DNA of 64,000 nucleotides from Scenedesmus sp. ARA3 (Eukaryota; Chlorophyta; Chlorophyceae; Sphaeropleales; Scenedesmaceae): assembly GCA_004335835.1 (NCBI GenBank), contig RWJK01001123.1:173089-237088 (forward strand). Direction: 5' to 3'. The notes under the pieces were generated by a model that saw nothing but the letters and a program-made list of their open reading frames with translations, did no database searches and was not told where the DNA came from. Shown here in pieces: positions 1-10,961 of the stretch (the stretch's first letter is position 1; each line of letters opens with the position of its first letter). The translations under genes and the position numbers were made by a program.

Positions 1-106
1 CCATACAGCAGCCGCAAACGCCTGGGCGAAAACACGCTGCTGCTGCGTGCAGTACCATTTGCCCAGCAGTTTCAACACTGCTCACTGCCGTGCTTGTTCA
101 CTGCAG

Positions 107-308
107 GTTCTTGAACCCGCTGCTGTCATCATACGACCAGCGCCTGAACGAGGCGCAGGCGGAGCTGGCAGCCAAGACCAACGCAGTGCGTGACATCAAG
201 GCAAAGGTGCGCTAGCTTGCAGGCTGTGGTCTTGCTGCTGCAGGCATGCGGCAGCCTGCTTGCAGTGGTGGTCTGATGGCAGCACTTTGCAGTGGCGTGC
301 AATTTGGC

Positions 309-360
<52 letters not shown>

Positions 361-3300
361 CCAGGTAGCTCGATGTGAGCTTCGCTGGTACACCTGCTTC
401 ATGCCCCTGCAGGTGCTCCAGCTGGTGGAGGAGATTGAGGCGCATGTGGGGCACTGGCATACAGCACCTTGCTTTTGTGTGCTTTGACTGCATACCTATA
501 GTGACGTATCCTTTTCAACCTGGCTATGTGTGTGCTACATGCCCCGCAGGTGCACCAGCTGGTGGAGGAGAACGAGTCGCATCAGAGTGCACTGGTATAC
601 AGCTGCTTGGGTTTGCAAACCTGACTGTATACAGGCAATAATCTAAACCCCGCCCCTCCCCCCCTGCGCATGTGTGCTCTTTACCCCGCAGGTGCACCAG
701 CTGGTGGAGGAGAACGAGTCGCTGCACGACCGCCTGGCCGAGCAGGCGGCGCGCATGGAGGGCCGCGCGCTGCTGCAGCAGGGCAGCTTCTTCGACAGCA
801 GCGACAAGGCGCGGCTGCAGGTGTGCGGCACAGCTGCAGGGGTGATGCAGCTGTTTGATGGGTGATGCAGGTATTAGCAAGAGTGATGCGCCCTGGCTGC
901 AAAATTTGCTGTGCTGTGAATGACCTGCCATGATGCTGGTTCCCTGGGTGTGTTTTTATACACTAGCGTGAATGCCTGTGTGATTGCCTGCTTGCTTTCT
1001 GGCCGTCCTGCAGGAGCGGCTAGAACTATTGGAGCACGGTATCACTCAATTAGCTGTAGTTTAGTTGGGTGATGTTTGAGTTTCAGAGTCATTGACTGGC
1101 TGGTTTATCGCCTGAAGGAGCAGCTGGAGCTGCTGGAGCACAAGTTTGACTGATTGGAATACAACCTGAATTTCTTTGTTGCCTGCTTTCTTGCTGGCCG
1201 TCCTGCAGGAGCGGCTGGAGCTGTTGGAGCACGGTGTCACCCAATTAGATGTGCTGTTAGATGCATGATGTTGAGGTTCAGAGTCATTGACTGGCTGTCA
1301 ATTGCCTGCAGGAGCAGCTGGAGCTGCTGGAGCACAAGTTGTACTGATTGAAATACATACAAATCTTAATCTATTTGTTGCCTGCTTGCTTGCTTTCTGG
1401 CTGTCCTGCAGGAGCGGCTGGAGCTGCTGGAGCACGAGAACGACCTGCTGGTGCGGCAGCAGAACGAGATGGACGGAGAGCTGCAGCGGCTGGCTGGGCA
1501 GCTGGAGCAGCGCGACCAGCAGGTGGGCGCGGCAGTGCTCAGTCAATGGTGTGCTGTAGCAGATGTTGTAGCGGTTTAGTAGCGCTCAAGAACCGGCAGC
1601 TGTGCAGGTGGCCAGCTGCAGGGCCTGGCCGGGCAGCTGGAGCAGCGCAACCAGCAGGTGGGCACGGTGGCGCTCGATATATGTTGTGTAAGCAGCGCTG
1701 CTGCACCACCCGCTGCCGGGCTTGAGTGCTACTAAAGCGTCAACATCAGTTAACGGGCACTGCAGCAGCGCAGCATGCGACAGTGCAGCATCCAGCTGCT
1801 CCCCTGGCTTCCAGCGCTGTCAGCTGTGCTGTTGATCTGCACGATGACGATGACGACAACAGCAATGCTGTTCGGCAGAGCAATAGCACGCTTGGCACAA
1901 GCCATTCACTGCCGCCTGCAAGCATACCACTGGCTGTTACTGACTGAGCTGTTGCTGTCTGTGCATGTGTGAAGCTGGCGCTGCAGCTAGTGGCTGTGTT
2001 TAATGTTGCTGCGCATGGCACCAGCCGCGTTGCCGATCACATCACATCACATCACACAACGCCACATCACACTGGCTGCTGCTGACTGATATGTACAAAT
2101 GTGCAACTGTGCATATGCTTGCTGCTGTCTGCTGCAGCTGGTGGCTGTGTCCGATGTTGCTGCGCGTTGGACCAGCCGCCTCGCTGATCACATCACATCA
2201 CACTGGCTGCTGCTGACTGACATGTACAACTGTGTGTATACTTGCTGCAGCTGGTGGCTGTGTCCGATGTTGCCGCGCATGGCACCAGCCGCGTGGCAGA
2301 GCTGGAGGCTGCACTGGCGCAAGCCAAGAAGGCGGCAGGCGACAGCACCAACCTGCGCAGCAAGATCATGGTGAGTTTGATTTTGTACTTCAGCACTGCT
2401 GCTTGGCAAGTTCAATGTCCCTGTCTGCCTCCAGCATGCCCCTGCACAGCATAGTGTAGGGGAGTCGGTGGCTAGGTGCATTGCCTGATGCTGCATGCGC
2501 TGCATGTTGACAGGCATGCGCATTGATCGCGTGTCGCCCTTGTGTTTGGACTACTGCCATCCCTAGCTGCTGCTCCTGCTGCTGCTGCTGCATGTATGCA
2601 GCATTATAGATCTTGAACACATGACAGAGCTGATCTTAATCATGGTGTTTGCTGTTGGTGGTGAAGTCATAATGCCTTATTCTCTCTGCAGGATCTGTCT
2701 GACCGCCTGAGGGAGGAAGCCTCCCGCACGGCAGACGCCATCGCAGCCGCCGACACAGCACGCCAGCAGCAGCACGTGCTGCAGGCGGAGCTGGTAGCAG
2801 CACAGGCCAGCGCACGCGTGGTGCCAGGGCTGCAGGTGTGGGGGCTGTGCAGGCCTACGGTAGCTGCTTGAGCTGCTTGTCTGCATTTCGGCGCCCTTTG
2901 CAGGGTTGCATTGCGCTGCTGCTGCTTTGCACATGCAATGCTGTGCAGTTGAGGAGGGCAGGCGTTGCTGCATGCACTAATACGATTCCCCAGCTCCATG
3001 CAGCACCAACACGTGTTACCAACCCTATGCAGCCAACCAACTGCACTCCACAACACCTCTCTCCATACTCAACATCTTGGAAATTATCTGTTTGTGTCGC
3101 CTTGCCTGCCTGCCTGATTGTAGGGTGAGCTGTCCAAGGCAAGGTCTGCTGCCGAGGCTGCCGCCAGCCAGGCCGAGGCGCTGCGGGGCGAGGCGGAGGG
3201 GCTGCGCGGCGCGCTGCATGCAGTGGAGGGGCGGCTGACAGAATACCAGGAGAAAGACACAGAGGTGGGTTTGTGTTGCGATGGGATGCATGTACGGCAT

Positions 3301-6300
3301 GTTACGTTGTGGCGCGAGGCTGCGCTGCACGCAGTGGAGGGGCGGCTGAGAGAGTACCAGGAGAAGGACACAGAGGTGGGTGTGGTGTTAAAGTTTCAGC
3401 GCTCATTTTCAATGTCACACCAACTGGTTAGCTGGCGCAACATGCTGGACAGTTTGTAGGCTCTAGGCACAGCTACAGGTTTGTTGAACTTTGCCGGTCT
3501 GATGCATCGCTCCTATTGATAGATTGGTGAAGCTGCTGTGGCGGCTGTCAGGAGCCGTCCCTGATGCCGCCTGTGCTGCTGCAATTCCTGCGGTTGTTGC
3601 TGCCTGCTGCTGCTGCTGCTGCTGCCAGGTGTACCTGCGCATCAAGGAGGCCATGGAGCTGGCAGAGGAGGCACGGCTGGAGCGGGACGCAGCACGCACA
3701 GAGACAGATGCGCTGCAGGCGCAGCTGGCCAACGCACAGGTGCGCTGCGGATACCTGGTGTGATTGGTGTGGTTCTCATGCTGCTGACAGTGTTGCTGTT
3801 GCGCTGCTTTCATGGGCATGTTGCACGCCATGCGCAGCTGTTTGGTTTAATCACGAACCATGTTTTTGATCACGGACCAGGTGACATAAGCTGTTGGATC
3901 TGCTGTTGCCGTAGCTGGCTCGGCTGCAGCAGGCTAGCAGCAGGAGTTAGGTGCTGATAGCGCCGCAGCGCTGGCTTTAGACGCTGCAGCATAGCTGCAG
4001 GCTAACGTGCCTGCTGTTCATCGCTCTGTTCTGTGCTGCTGCTGCAGGCTCGACTGCAGGAGGCGGCGCGGCAGTTGTCGGGTGGCGGCGGTGACGGCCT
4101 GAGCTACCGTGAGCTGCGGCACCGCCTGGCAGAAACAGAGGGCCGGCTGATGAAGGCCGCTAGGGCAGAGGAGGAGCAGGGGGCCAAGGTGGGTATAGTC
4201 ATTGTGGGTTCCAGGGGTTGATGTTTGCGTACGCTGAAGTAAGACTGGTGTTCATGGCTTCGTGTGTCAGCAGGAGGAGCAGGGCGTTAAGGTGGGTGGT
4301 GTGCGCTTAGGGCTTTGCCTTGTGTATCCGGCTCTGCAGAATACGTTGGGAGTACACATCATTTACCTACTATTGCAAAGTATCGCTGAAGAATTGCTGA
4401 AAAATCGCTGAACCTTGTCTTGCAGTGCAACTTGGACGTGCTGATGTGCTGCATGTGCTGCTGCTGCTGCCGCCGCAGTTGTCAGAGCTGCGGCTGACTG
4501 TGGAGCGGCTGAGCCGTGACAAGGCCTCACTGCGTGCTGAGCTGGCTGGGCTCAAGGAGGAGGTGGAGCTGACCAGCTTCGCCAGCAAGTCAGGTGAGGC
4601 CTGTTTGCTTGCCTTTTGCTTATGAGGATTGCTGTCAGGGCAGCAGAGGAGGTGGAGCTGACCAGCTTCGCCAGCAAGTCAGGTAAGCAATGAGTTATGC
4701 TTTGCTGGGTCATGGTACATTGGTAGATTGGTTGTCAGAACGGCAGAGGAGGTGGAGGTAAGCAGCTTTGCCCGCAAGTCAGGTGAGCAATGCGCTTTAT
4801 TTGGCCAACACATGTTTTGAATGCCATTCCGTGGTTGGTTGGTGTCAGGCCTGGAGGAGGAGGTGGAGCTGCACAGCTTTGCCGGCAGGTCAGGTAAGCG
4901 CTGTTCACTTGCTTCTATGTTTGGCAAGATAGCTCTCAAACATGCTGCTACGCAGCTGCCGACCTTGCTGCGCTGCTGCTGTATTGCACTGCCTGCAGGC
5001 CTGCCGGAGCGCTTGGCAGATGCTGAAAGAGCGTGTGTCGATATGCTGCAGAAGTTGCACAGCCACACTGACTATGCTGCATTGCTGCCTTTTGCATTTA
5101 CAGGCCTGCCGGAGCGCCTGGCACATGTGGAGCGGGCAAGTGACCGTGCAGAGGCTGGAAGGTCACCAGACGTGTGCTGCGCTGCTGCCTTTTGCAATTG
5201 CAGGCCTGCCTGAGCGCCTGGCAGACGCGGAGCGCTCACGCGACGATGCGCTGCAGAAGCTGGACAGCCACAAGCGCGCGGCGGCGCGCTCGGAGCGGGA
5301 GTGGGAGCTGGAGCGGCAGCAGCTGCAGGTGAGCACGCACGCAGCCACAGCAACAGGACTCTTTTCTTTGCACAATGCACTTGATAGTTGCTATGACCAG
5401 CATCATCATTGCAGCCAGCATGTCCTGGGCAGGGAGGTGGCTGCAGCTTGCCGCTGGCCTGCTGAATACAGCAGCTGTCTCTGGCAAACTCCTCTCGTAC
5501 ATACAAGGTTGTAGAAGTCAAGCTGCTGTTGCGCACTTGCTGCTGTTTGGCGAGCAGGGTGATGTGCAGCGGCTGGCCAAGCGTGTGGCAGCAGCAGAGG
5601 AGGCGGCGGCAGCGGCAGCGGCAGCCTCCGCAGAGGCGCAGCAGGCAGCTGCAGCAGCAGAGGGAGAGCTGGCGTCCTTCAAAGCAGCGCGGGCTCGTGT
5701 TGAGAGCGAGCTGCGGCAGCAGCTGGTGGAGTTGAGGCAAGAAAGGGACGCTGAGGTGGCCGCGCTGGTGCAGAAGCTGGAGCGGGCGCTTGCAACATGC
5801 GACAAGTGAGTGACAAGCAGAAGTGTGGTATGCGTCTGGAATAAAGAGTCCAGCATGGTGGGGTGTTTAGTTTATGCTCCAGCAGATGCTGCGCGGCGTT
5901 CAGGTGTGTGGTGTTTTGAGTGGATGCTGCATCTGTTTGTAAGGTGCGGCCGCAGCTGGTGGAGTTGAGGCAGGAAAGGGACGCTGAGGTGGCAGCGTTT
6001 TTACAAAAGCTGGAGCGGGTGCTGGCTACCTGTGACAAGTGAGTGGTGGGAGTGATAAAAATGGTGTTGTTGCCGCAGAAAATATGCTGTGCTGCGTGCG
6101 CTTTTGCGGCAATGCCTGCGCTGGATTGGCAGCAATGCTGTGTCTGCAATGCACGATGGCTCATTCTTGCCCACTGACAGGCGTTTCGCCTGCATGCTTG
6201 CCCGCTGCAGGTCTGTGGTGGATGCTGAACAGATGCTGGCTGCCAAGGACTCGCTGCTGCGGCGCTGGAAGCAGGAGGCGCAGCTGGTGAGGGGCAGCCT

Positions 6301-6585
6301 GCTGCATGCTATGTACACAGTTTGTGCAATGTTGCCATTGCTGCTGTTGTGTGCTGAGCTGTGCTCAGAACAGCTCAGCACACAACAGCAGCAATGGCAA
6401 CATTGACTTGCAGCAGCATCAATGAGGCTGCCCTGCAGCTGCGGCAGCTGCACCAGGCTGACCTGGCATTACCTTGTGGCAGCAAACATGCGCTGCTTCT
6501 ACGTCGCCGCTTGTACGCGCTGCAGCAGCACCAGGCTGAGCTGGCGTTGTAGTCGCATCGCTGAACTTGCTGCCGCTGCTGCTGC

Positions 6586-6630
<45 letters not shown>

Positions 6631-7565
6631 ATCCCTAGCAAGCTGGAGGTGCGCTGCAGCGGCATCAGGCTGACCTAGAGTTGTCATTTCAATGCGCAAC
6701 GTGCTGCTGCTGCTGCTGCCCCACAGATCGCGAGCAAGCTGGAGGTGGCGCTGCAGCAGCACCAGGCTGAGCTGGCGGAGCGCCAGGCACAGGTGGTGGC
6801 GCTGACGCAGCAGCTGGCAGTGGCACACGAGCAGCAGGAGCTGCTGCAGCAGGTGGGGCACGCCGGCAGCAGCCTCACAGTTTTGCAAGTCTGTGTGTAT
6901 GTTTGTGGCGCAAGCAGCAGCCTGTGCACAAACAGCAGCATCGTGCAATTCCAAGTGAGTTGCTGGGTGGTGCTGCGGATCGCCTTGCCTAATGGCAGCA
7001 TGCCATGAGCTTAGCTGCTGCTGCGTCAGCATTTGCACAGGACACGACTCTACGATGTGCTGTATGGTACATGTGTGCCACTGACGTGTTACATCTGTTA
7101 CTTGCCGCGTCACTTTTGCATCTGCAGGAGCTTGATGGCACGCGCATGACGTGCCAGGAGGCGGAGCTGCTGCTGGGCGAGGCTGAGTGCAGGGCGGCAG
7201 CTGCCAATGCCAGCGCAGTGGCACAGCAGGACGACATCATGCACGTGAGTAGAGCTTGCATGATCAGCACAGCGTTAGCAAGAACCTGCTCGTTCAATTA
7301 CTCGAGAAGGTGTTATTTGCTCTAGCTCCTGGTGTGGTGTGTCACCCTAGCGACTTTGTGCAGGGATAACCTACAGCAGGACGGCATCATACACGTGAAC
7401 GGGGCTGACAGCATCAGTTGATCTGCGTGTTTGGCTGCTGCGGGTTGCCCGCTGCAGGAGCTCCGCACGCTGCGGAGCCAGCTGGAGCGCTTATATCGTT
7501 GCATCCTCGCAACCATGCGCTGCTGCTATCCAACTGCTTACATTGCATCCTCATGACCACTTGCC

Positions 7566-7612
<47 letters not shown>

Positions 7613-7854
7613 GTACTCCCTAACTGTTGCTGCAGGAGCTGCGCACGCTGCAGAGCCAGCTGCAGACTTGTCATCCCCTTTCAACACAAATCATGTTGCA
7701 TCTTCATGATCATGTCCTGCCGGATGTTTGTTGATCTGCTGCAGGAGCTGCTCACGCTGCAGAGCCAGCTGGAGCGCTTATAATGTTGCATCCTCGTATT
7801 CATTCGCTGCTGCTATTTAGTTGCTGACGTTGCATCCTCATGACCATGTGCTGC

Positions 7855-7890
<36 letters not shown>

Positions 7891-8606
7891 GTATTCCCAA
7901 ATTGTTGCTGCAGGAGCTGCGCACGCTGCAGAGCCAGCTGGAGCGCTGTTGAGCTTGCAGGCGCATCACCCCTGAATTCTGTGTGTCTGTTGGTCTGCCA
8001 TGCATTTGCCTGCTGCAGGAGCTGCGCACGCTGCAGAGCCAGCTGGAGCGCTCCCAGATGGACAAGGTGCGCGCAGAGCGGGCCCGAGATGGCGTGGCAG
8101 CAAAGCTGGGCCGCATGCTGCAGGCTGGCAATGCCACACTGCGCAGCAGCCTGCAGTCGCTCGAAAATCAGCAGTCACCCAGCCAGCACTCGCCTGCAGC
8201 CGCAGCAGTGCTTGCCGGCTATGCAGAGGCCGCTTTTAGTCCGGCAGCAGCAGCAGCAGCAGCTGCGGAGCAGCCGGCTTGCAGCAGGCTGTTTGGCAGC
8301 CCCCCGCGCAGCCCAGCAAGTGCTAGGGCAGCAGCTGCTGAGCTGGCAGCTGCTGCAGTGAGCCCTACCCCCAAACCAGCAGCAGCAGCAGCGGGTGCTA
8401 GCCCGCGCAACGCCGTGAGTAACAGCAGCAGCAGCAACAACATCGGCAGCCAAGGCAGCCGGGTTAGCCCCAGCGCCAGGGATATTAGGGGTGGTGGGCT
8501 GCCTGGAAGGGCTGCTGCATCAGCTCCTTGCAGCCCCCATGGCAAAGCACTGGGCCTTAGCATAGCCACACATGTAGCTCATGAGCGGCAGGGCAAGGAC
8601 CAGTAG
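107..8606 (+). CDS. Coiled-coil protein, 5' end outside the window
   Basis: Fifteen exons can be placed: 107-206, 692-820, 1412-1522, 2251-2370, 2692-2835, 3124-3264, 3629-3739, 4048-4188, 4479-4593, 5204-5328, 5558-5805, 6211-6286, 6727-6852, 7128-7244 and 8019-8606. All junctions are GT-AG and phases join without a frameshift, giving about 796 visible residues ending at TAG 8604-8606. The first exon starts in mid-protein (FLNPLLSSYDQRL), so the N-terminus lies upstream of the window. Nearly every exon is a heptad-rich, charged alpha-helical segment (LVEENESL, ERLELLEHEND, LRTLQSQLER), while the last exon ends in a Ser/Ala/Pro-rich low-complexity tail. The overall look is that of centrosomal, basal-body or Golgi coiled-coil proteins (CEP89-like is a guess). 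No catalytic motif is visible and the function is unknown. Its introns hold many decayed copies of neighbouring exon edges. Confidence 0.8.
310..358. repeat. (AGC)16 microsatellite in an intron
   Basis: Uninterrupted AGC units in the intron after the first visible exon of the coiled-coil gene. It lies upstream of the first decayed copy of the next exon. Confidence 0.95.
408..735 (+). repeat. Tandem copies of an exon start (LVEENES exon)
   Basis: The acceptor plus the first 20-30 bases of the exon beginning at 692 (GTGCACCAGCTGGTGGAGGA) occur three times, at about 412, 550 and 692. The first two copies drift into sequence without a donor, and only the third opens into a full exon with a donor at 821. 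The spacing is close to 140 bp. Confidence 0.85.
1011..1660 (+). repeat. Five copies of an exon start plus one copy of its end
   Basis: The beginning of the exon at 1412 (GAGCGGCTGGAGCTGCTGGA) is preceded by decayed copies at about 1014, 1118, 1209 and 1312, each behind a CTGCAG-like acceptor or a relic of one. After the true exon, the stretch 1609-1658 repeats its last bases (GGGCAGCTGGAGCAGCG) together with a GTGGG donor. So the same exon has duplicated on both sides. Confidence 0.85.
1975..2300 (+). repeat. Three copies of an exon start with ATCAC satellite
   Basis: The sequence CTGCAGCTGGTGGCTGTGTC followed by GATGTTGC occurs at about 1981, 2133 and 2245. The third is the start of the exon at 2251. 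Short (ATCAC)n arrays lie between copies at 2037-2060 and 2186-2202. Confidence 0.8.
3308..3376 (+). repeat. Copy of an exon end with its donor
   Basis: The last 60 or so bases of the exon 3124-3264, including the GACACAGAG and GTGGGT donor, are repeated nearly exactly about 110 bp downstream, inside the intron. Confidence 0.85.
4640..4897 (+). repeat. Three intronic copies of an exon end with donor
   Basis: The end of the exon 4479-4593 (GAGGTGGAGCTGACCAGCTT, then AAGTCAG and GT) is repeated at about 4647-4682, 4746-4783 and 4857-4896. Each copy keeps a GTAAG or GTGAG donor. The spacing is near 100 bp. Confidence 0.85.
4995..5155 (+). repeat. Two intronic copies of an exon start
   Basis: The start of the exon at 5204 (GCCTGCCGGAGCGCCTGGCA) with its CAG acceptor appears earlier at about 4999 and 5103. 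The spacing is about 100 bp. Confidence 0.85.
5943..6043 (+). repeat. Copy of an exon end with donor
   Basis: About 90 bases from the end of the exon 5558-5805, including TGTGACAAGTGAGTG, are repeated roughly 240 bp downstream with scattered substitutions. Confidence 0.85.
6327..6405. repeat. Perfect inverted repeat, 36-bp arms, 7-nt loop
   Basis: Left arm 6327-6362 begins CAATGTTGCCATTGCTGC and right arm 6370-6405 ends GCAGCAATGGCAACATTG. The two arms are exact reverse complements around the loop GCTCAGA. It sits in the intron between the exons ending at 6286 and starting at 6727. Transcribed in either direction it would form a 36-bp perfect stem. Confidence 0.95.
6424..6690 (+). repeat. 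Decayed copies of exon 6727-6852
   Basis: Fragments such as CTGCAGCAGCACCAGGCTGA and AGCAAGCTGGAGGTGCGCTG, matching the exon at 6727, occur at about 6445, 6520 and 6637. They are separated by a (CTG)n tract at 6588-6627. Confidence 0.75.
7375..7945 (+). repeat. Serial copies of exon edges around the last intron
   Basis: A copy of the preceding exon's end lies at 7375-7397 (CAGCAGGACGGCATCATACA). Then the start of the last exon (GAGCTGCGCACGCTGCAGAG, then CCAGCTGGAGCGC) is repeated at about 7459, 7636, 7745 and 7915 before the true exon at 8019. (CTG)n tracts at 7567-7611 and about 7850-7890 separate some copies. Confidence 0.85.
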
Positions 8607-8832
8607 TGCTAGCTGTGTGTGGCTGTGTTTTGACAGTTTGAGCAGCCCACATGGCAAAGCTCTGGGCCTCAGCATCGCCACACATGTTGCTGAGCGGCAG
8701 GCCAAGGACCAGTAGCTGTGTGTGCGGCTGTGTTTTGACACTGCGGGAAGCCCCATGGAAAAGCTGAGCCTTGGCATTGCCACGCATGTAGCTCATGAGC
8801 GGCAGGGCAAGGACCAGTAGCTGTGTGTCGCT
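8525..8832 (+). repeat. Triplicated 3' end of the coiled-coil gene
   Basis: The final coding bases and stop (GGCAAAGCACTGGGCCTTAG through GGACCAGTAG) occur three times: the true end near 8540-8606, then about 8648-8715 and 8755-8820. Unit length is about 105 bp. The copies lie in the presumed 3' UTR. Confidence 0.85.
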
Positions 8833-10961
8833 GTATGTGTGGTTGACAGCGGGCAGCAGCACTGATAGAGTGGCCTGCTGTCAATTTGGGTGTTGCGCTG
8901 GGTGTTGCCCTTTGTGTGCGTGTGTGTAGGGGTATGTTTGGCGTGTGGTGTGGCTGAATTGCTGCTGTGTCGGGAGTTGCGTGACCAATATTGACTGCTT
9001 TGTAGCTGACGGTGTGTGTCTGACTTGCGCGTTGCAGCCGGCGCGTCGGCGGGGTCTTCATGACGTGACATGTTTGGGCTGAAAGTGTGCTGACAGCAGG
9101 ATCGTCTCAGCAATGACTGCATTGTGCCACCATGGCTGACTGCGCTGCTCAAGCTGTGCATGTCAACAGCTTGCTGTTGTGTGTGCAGGTGGGCAGAGAT
9201 CAGCAAGCAACATGTGGCACGCATGAAAAGGATGCTCCATACATGCGTACCTAGTTGTTCGTACTATCATCTATCAAACACGGTTACTTTACTGCTGCAC
9301 TAAAACCACTGTATCTTTATGACGCCTTCAACAACCTATGTTTCTGTCTTGTGCGGCTGCATTGGACAGCTTATCCCGGTGATAGTAGATGTGATGTGCC
9401 GTCCTGCTTTGCTCTGCGCTCAGTGCAATCAAGTAGTGATGTGACCAGCCAAGCGCTAACAGTTGAGTTGACTGCATTCCTCACTAGCTGTATGCATTGC
9501 ATGCTTGCGGCGTAACGGATCCCTGACCTGCAGCCCGCAGCGGCACATACTGCAGTATGTAGCCATTTGCAGACCTGCATTGGTTGCTTGCTGGGATGTG
9601 CCTTAGTGACCTTGCTTTTGAGTGCTGTGGTTCTGGACTGTGCTCTGTCTGCAATGTTTATGCCTGTAGCTCTAGGTTTCCAAGCACGCCTTGCACCAAT
9701 GCATGCCGCGTGCATGTGACACGTGGCCTGACTGACTGCGCAGATCGTGAGGTCCTGCAGTCAGTGCGCACAGGCATGCTGTCACATGGCATGCGTGTCA
9801 TTCTAGGCATAGCACGTGATAGTCAATGTGGTCTTCAAGGCCTTCTAGTTCAGGTGCCGAGGCAAAGGCAGAGCTGGACACGCCTTGTCACACAGCTACT
9901 GCTGTGCCCCGCAAGCGTGCCAGCATGTAGCTCATCCAAGCGTTGCAGTGCAGTATTGCATGCCGCTTGCGCCTGTGGTGCATGGGCAATGCCGCGCCTC
10001 CAGCACTTTTGCTGGGTGCAGTGCTGCGCGCGTGCTTTGCTTTTCACGCCGCAGCTGCTGCGAGCGCGGCACACAGAGAGTCGGCAGCAAAGTAGTGCGG
10101 GCAGCTTAGGCAGCAGGGGAGGGCCAGCTGGCTGTGCAGCTGCAGCTGCAGGCATCTGCTGGGCACTTGTAAGGAGTGTGTGTGTATGTGTGGTGATCAG
10201 AATCAGAACCGTTTGGCTGGTTATCTTCATCGTGGTACAGTATCTTACTCAGACAGCGTTGTGCTGCGGAGGTCTGAGTGTCTGGCTGCTGCACATGCAC
10301 GCACCATGCATTGCTGTCCAGTGGGTGCACTGGCGTCAGCACCTCTCAGTGTGCGCAGTGTACAGCAGTGTGCAGCGCTAGAAGAGGAACCTGGGGGCGG
10401 GGCAAAACGCTTTCTGCTATATCAGGGTTCTCTTGGAACATAACTGCTGTACCTATGTGGGAGCAACATGCAATGGATCCGCTTTTCGTGTGACGGATAG
10501 GCTGGCATGTGACTGGAAGGCGTGTTTAAAGACAAGCGGTGGCTACGGTAGCCAGTAGGACTGCCTCCAATGGTTGCAAGAAATGCGTGTTCCAGCAACG
10601 AGCCACCTGGAAGGTCAGTTGTCAAACATTGTACCAGGCGACAGCTTCCCAGCCGTTAGTAGCATGATCACAGTCATGTATGTGCTGCAGCAAGCACCTG
10701 GGCCAAGGCCTGACGGCTACACGTGTATTGCACCAGCACCCACGCAGGTACCTGGGCACATTGCCACCCACTGCTGCCTGTACACGCTGCCTGGCAAGGG
10801 TGCAACTCTACAGCCCAGCCTGATGATGTCAAGCCAAAGCTTTGGACATAAACTCATCTGATACGTGTGCACTGGCCATGCTCGTCACATCAAATGCGTA
10901 TGCGTGTGTGTGCAGCCCGTACTAGTAGCTGCATCAGCAGCACATCGCCAGCAAAGATCCA
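8833..10961. other. Intergenic, between convergent genes
   Basis: This 2.1-kb stretch lies between the 3' end of the coiled-coil gene and the 3' end of the magnesium-channel gene. It contains GT-rich microsatellite-like sequence (about 8905-8935). An open frame at 9584-10381 shows no recognisable domain and no exon pattern. I see no supportable gene. Confidence 0.6.

Noticed and set aside
9584..10381. Open frame of 265 codons on the plus strand downstream of the coiled-coil gene
   Set aside because: Cys- and Ser-rich translation without a domain, no exon-like composition, and equally long frames exist on the other strand here. GC-rich sequence makes such frames likely by chance.
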